From NCBI GenBank assembly GCA_947631805.1, contig CANRNA010000104.1, positions 1 to 6,545 of the forward strand: 6,545 nt of DNA, read 5' to 3'. This DNA comes from an uncultured Oscillospiraceae bacterium (GTDB taxonomy: Bacteria; Bacillota; Clostridia; Oscillospirales; Oscillospiraceae). The translations under genes and the position numbers were made by a program. Under the pieces are notes generated by a model. It was not told where the DNA came from and did no database searches. It saw nothing but the letters and a program-made list of their open reading frames with translations. This document shows positions 6,124 to 6,545 of the stretch, piece after piece (the stretch's first letter is position 1; the number at the start of each line of letters is the position of its first letter).

Positions 6124-6164
6124 CAAGGGGGCCGGACAGCCGGTCTCCCGCGGCGGCCCTGTTG
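6124..6164 (+). promoter_or_regulatory. Second leader stem-loop before the surface-protein gene
   Basis: CAAGGGGGCC (6124-6133) pairs at 9 of 10 positions with GGCCCTGTTG (6155-6164), with one G-G mismatch and one G-U pair. Competing folds exist: CCGG-ACAG-CCGG (6132-6143), GGGAG/CTCCC (6116-6120 with 6145-6149) and GGCA/TGCC (6112-6115 with 6121-6124). Such mutually exclusive stems are typical of regulatory leaders but are also common by chance in GC-rich DNA. Confidence 0.3.
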
Positions 6165-6206
6165 AGAGCCCATTATTACAGTCCAAATTAAGAAGGAGGA
6201 CGAACA

Positions 6207-6545
6207 ATGAAGAGACTTCTCACCCTGCTCCTGGCCCTGGTCATGGTCCTGGCCCTGGCCGTCCCCGCCCTGGCGGAGGAGGCCTCGGGGACCACCATCA
6301 CCCTGGACGCCGGGAAAGGCACGTTCGGCAGCAGTTCGACTACTACCGTGGAAGTAACGGACGGAAAAGTGCCCACGCTTCCTAACCCCAGCCGCGACCT
6401 CTGGGATTTTAAGGGCTGGTATACGCTTCCTCCCACGGAGGGGATGCAAGGCACCTATGGCGATGACTTCTCCGATATGGTGGAAGTAATAAAGCCCAAC
6501 GGCCGACTGGTCCAAGAGGGCGACGTTTACGACGCCGAGGAGATG
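6207..6545 (+). CDS. Secreted InlB B-repeat (Listeria-Bacteroides repeat) surface protein, N-terminal 113 residues
   Basis: Open to the window end, so only the N-terminus is seen. A clear signal peptide starts MKR, has a hydrophobic Leu/Ala/Val core, and ends PALA, with predicted cleavage after Ala23 before EE. The exported part begins with one InlB B-repeat (residues about 31-73): ITLDAGKGTFGSSS, then VEVTDGKVPTLPNPSR, ending in the hallmark FKGWYT (68-73). Such repeats are found in large, often modular cell-surface or secreted proteins of gut Firmicutes; the specific role, such as adhesion, is unknown. AAGGAGG (6193-6199) lies 7 bases before the ATG, an ideal site. A long structured stretch with no own clear promoter precedes it, so transcription may start at 5904. 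Codons after the signal peptide (GAA, GTA, ACT, CTT, CCT, CAA, CGA) are less GC-biased than in neighbouring genes, which may hint at a different history. Any anchor such as LPXTG or SLH would lie beyond the window. Confidence 0.85.
   Translation, partial: MKRLLTLLLALVMVLALAVPALAEEASGTTITLDAGKGTFGSSSTTTVEVTDGKVPTLPNPSRDLWDFKGWYTLPPTEGMQGTYGDDFSDMVEVIKPNGRLVQEGDVYDAEEM

Noticed and set aside
6027..6515. 162-codon minus-strand open frame over the leader and the surface-protein start
   Set aside because: Gly/Arg/Gln-rich shadow of the signal-peptide gene on the other strand.

Overview
The window looks like chromosomal DNA from a high-GC, Gram-positive gut Clostridia-type bacterium, most likely of the Oscillospiraceae group (inference). 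Genes are GC-rich while the spaces between them are AT-rich. They carry AGGAGG-like ribosome binding sites and near-consensus sigma-A promoters with 17-bp spacers, and the last gene encodes a secreted InlB-type (Listeria-Bacteroides) repeat protein.

Layout, left to right. (1) 1-713, minus strand: 5' part of pta (phosphate acetyltransferase), cut by the window edge. (2) 714-881: back-to-back promoters for pta and for a rightward operon. (3) 882-2965, plus strand: a 99-aa XRE-family regulator whose stop overlaps the start of lepA (elongation factor 4) as ATGA. (4) 2975-3004: a perfect 13-bp hairpin acting as a shared terminator between convergent genes. (5) 3020-4180, minus strand: a divergent galactokinase-like GHMP kinase with an altered sugar-binding signature. 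(6) 4181-4355: physically overlapping divergent promoters and a palindrome at the expected pncB transcription start. (7) 4356-5804, plus strand: pncB (nicotinate phosphoribosyltransferase). (8) 5805-6206: 400 bases without a convincing gene but dense in signals: a 15-bp hairpin, a strong rightward promoter, a strong leftward promoter facing it about 100 bp away, several hairpins and a T6 run. (9) 6207-6545, plus strand: start of a secreted InlB-repeat protein, running off the window.

The genes are mostly separate metabolic and housekeeping units: acetyl-CoA/acetyl phosphate conversion (pta), translation quality (lepA), sugar or sugar-like phosphorylation (GHMP kinase) and NAD salvage (pncB). 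The links with regulatory meaning are the translational coupling of the XRE regulator to lepA, the mutually exclusive divergent promoters of the kinase and pncB, and the structured convergent-promoter segment ahead of the surface-protein gene. That segment is the best candidate here for something undescribed, either a small RNA pair or an RNA leader. No CRISPR array, tRNA, rRNA, insertion sequence or phage gene was seen.
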